Of a stretch of 7,863 nucleotides of DNA, positions 6,775-7,863 are shown piece after piece (positions within the stretch are counted from its first letter, which is position 1; each line of letters opens with the position of its first letter). The DNA is taken from assembly GCA_020724025.1 (NCBI GenBank), contig DYHU01000131.1:1-7863 (forward strand), in the 5' to 3' direction. The notes under the pieces are model-generated. The model saw nothing but the letters and a program-made list of their open reading frames with translations. It was not told where the DNA came from and did not search any database. Origin of the DNA: Syntrophorhabdus sp. (GTDB lineage Bacteria; Desulfobacterota; BSN033; UBA1163). Both the position numbers and the translations under genes were made by a program.

Positions 6775-7457
6775 TGCTTCATACCTCCATCGACGATCCG
6801 CCCATCCTCCAAGCGCACCAGACGTTTGACCTGATCCAGCAGTCGCTGATCATGGGTAGAAAAGATAAAAGTGGTTCCCTCTTTTTCGTTCAGTTCTCGC
6901 ATGAGACCAATGATCATGCGGGCGGTTTCCGTGTCCAGATTGGCAGTTGGTTCATCAGCAATCACCAAAGAAGGATCATTCACGAAGGCTCTGGCAATTG
7001 CCACCCTTTGCTGTTGCCCTCCAGACATTTTGGAGGGACGGTGACGGATAAATTCACTCAGGCCAACTTCCCGTAAACGGCTCAAGGCCTTGGCTTTAGC
7101 TTCTCCGAAAGATGCACCTTTAATTTGAAGAGGGAGCATCACATTCTCCAGGGCGGAGAGAACAGGAATCAGGTTAAAACCTTGAAAAATAAAACCGATC
7201 GTTTCATTGCGAAGCTCGGTTCTTTGGTTATCAGACAAAAACCGAACTTCTTTGCCGGCAATCGCCAGATCCCCTGTCGATGGTTCATCAATAGCGCCGA
7301 TAAGGTTTAGAAGCGTGGTTTTGCCAGATCCGGATGGTCCCCAGATGGCAACAAACTCTCCTTTATCTATCTGTAAGTCGATCCCTTGGAGGGCATGCAC
7401 TACTGTTTCACCCAAGAAGTAGTCTTTTTTTATGTTTTGCATCTCGATTAATGCCAT
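6771..7457 (-). CDS. LolD/MacB-type ABC transporter ATPase
   Basis: This 228-residue cytoplasmic ATPase energises the FtsX-type permease. Motifs are complete: Walker A GPSGSGKTT (40-48), Q-loop Q92 in FIFQGFNLIP, signature MSGGQQQR (144-151), Walker B LVIADEP with E169, D-loop NLD (173-175) and switch H202 in FSTHD. The signature's first residue is M rather than the usual L, a mild variant. The frame is open to 7547, but I start at ATG 7457: AAGGAG lies 7 bases upstream and MALIEMQNIKKDY is the normal family start, whereas the 30-residue extension has no such support. It is the first gene of the six-gene block. Confidence 0.94.
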   Translation of the reverse strand: MALIEMQNIKKDYFLGETVVHALQGIDLQIDKGEFVAIWGPSGSGKTTLLNLIGAIDEPSTGDLAIAGKEVRFLSDNQRTELRNETIGFIFQGFNLIPVLSALENVMLPLQIKGASFGEAKAKALSRLREVGLSEFIRHRPSKMSGGQQQRVAIARAFVNDPSLVIADEPTANLDTETARMIIGLMRELNEKEGTTFIFSTHDQRLLDQVKRLVRLEDGRIVDGGMKQ

Positions 7458-7494
7458 ATCATTTCTCCTTTTCAAGGGTTTCAGTTTTGAGATT

Positions 7495-7544
7495 ATCTTA
7501 TATGACCCATCATGCTTTATAAACAGTCTGGTGACGAAAAGACC
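7495..7544 (-). promoter_or_regulatory. Candidate weak promoter of the ABC operon (good -10, no -35)
   Basis: On the minus strand, TATAAA (7521-7516, 5 of 6 to TATAAT) and, further downstream, the overlapping TATAAG and GATAAT (about 7504-7495) are -10-like. At the right distance upstream of TATAAA the -35 slot (7544-7539) reads GGTCTT, a poor match. A promoter with a fair -10 but no -35 is what an activator-dependent promoter looks like. No sigma54 GG/GC pair was found. Confidence 0.35.
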
Positions 7545-7556
7545 CATAAGGCGATA

Positions 7557-7585
7557 AAAGGGTAATCATAGGAGTGAAAGGGTAA
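7557..7585. promoter_or_regulatory. Direct repeats, 20-bp period: candidate LytTR operator
   Basis: AAAGGGTAA occurs exactly at 7557-7565 and again at 7577-7585 (TTACCCTTT on the gene strand). The similarity extends into flanks, CATAAGGCGAT before the first and CATAGGAGTG before the second, making a roughly 20-22 bp tandem unit. The inner copy ends 12 bp upstream of the -35 slot of the candidate ABC promoter. LytTR regulators typically bind two 9-bp direct repeats about two helical turns apart just upstream of -35, so the operon's own response regulator is the obvious candidate. The repeat resembles but does not fit the published GTT-centred consensus. Confidence 0.45.
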
Positions 7586-7863
7586 AAATCGAAGGTGTTA
7601 GGTTGGATGAGGCACGAAAAGATCTACAACCCGAGTACCACTTCTTCTTTGTAAACCTGCGGGTCAGGTTTTTAATGATGATATTCGGCCATGATCGTGC
7701 GTGACTCTTGAGGAGAGACCTTGCGTGAAACCCTGAATCAAGCTATTATTTTTGCTATCCCTACAACAACGGGAGTAAACGTAGGTTCTAAAACAACTTA
7801 AAGAAAAGGAAACTCTGAGACTGTCTCGTAAAGTGCCTGATTAGTGACCTTGGCGGGGAATCG
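7586..7863. other. Upstream region without a convincing gene
   Basis: Only weak signals are seen. A plus-strand frame (about 7556-7709) reads VKIEGVRLDEARKDLQPEYH but has no start codon. A 26-codon plus frame starts TTG at 7721, 5 bases after AGGAG, and ends at 7801 (ETLNQAIIFAIPTTTG). A minus-strand frame enters from the right edge and ends with TAA at 7800-7798 (NQALYETVSEFPFL), possibly the tail of an upstream gene. AAACCTG/CAGGTTT (7653-7671) is a 7-bp stem followed by a few T's, too weak to call a terminator. GAGAC-T-GTCTC (7817-7827) is a small palindrome of the kind found at insertion-sequence ends, but nothing else supports an insertion sequence. Confidence 0.4.

Noticed and set aside
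7653..7673. Intrinsic terminator (AAACCTG/CAGGTTT plus T's)
   Set aside because: Stem of 7 bp is A/T-heavy at its base, T-run short, and no gene clearly ends just before it.
7768..7800. GTT-containing motifs on the minus strand (TAAGTT, TACGTT, CCCGTT) as LytTR sites
   Set aside because: Spacings (17 and 10 bp) do not fit a two-turn direct-repeat layout, and they lie far from the ABC start.

Overview
The window looks like a chromosomal segment of a Gram-negative bacterium. It encodes an outer-membrane beta-barrel, a LolA-like periplasmic protein and a LolD-type ATPase with an FtsX-type permease, which only make sense in a two-membrane cell. The DUF1178 gene, the moderate base composition and the palindromic repeats that translate as a 'WIPVFTGMT'-like string recall Desulfobacterota (Deltaproteobacteria) and related lineages. 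That placement is inference; nothing here fixes the genus.

Left part (1-978). The 5' end of a minus-strand gene for an exported protein leaves the window at base 1. It diverges from a plus-strand DUF1178 gene (194-601), and the 113-bp gap holds one promoter-like hexamer pair in each direction. From 602 to 978 no intact gene is visible. Two protein-tail-like reading frames, one per strand, converge there and stop 4 bp apart; they may be decayed gene ends.

Main part (979-7457). Six minus-strand genes lie head to tail. In transcription order they are a LolD-type ABC ATPase, an FtsX-type permease, a LolA-like periplasmic protein (TP_0789/PF17131 type), a 527-bp repeat-filled gap, an outer-membrane beta-barrel, a LytS-type membrane histidine kinase and a LytTR-type response regulator. 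The first three are tightly coupled (4-bp overlap, then 26 bp). The last three are also close (58-bp gap, then 26-bp overlap). A reasonable model is an inner-membrane ABC extractor that hands a lipid or lipoprotein-like cargo to a periplasmic carrier and an outer-membrane barrel, with a co-encoded two-component system that senses envelope state and controls the module. The cargo cannot be read from sequence.

The repeat-filled gap (4218-4744) holds a roughly 300-bp MITE-like inverted-repeat element with a second, dRS3-like palindrome nested inside it, then a separate palindromic pair of 9-bp hairpins. The element ends about 15-18 bp before the barrel start codon. It creates a misleading 79-residue N-terminal extension in the barrel reading frame.

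Right part (7458-7863). This is the upstream region of the ABC gene. It has -10-like sequences without a good -35, and just upstream two exact 9-bp direct repeats with a 20-bp period, a layout expected for a LytTR-type activator. The outer 280 bp hold no convincing gene.
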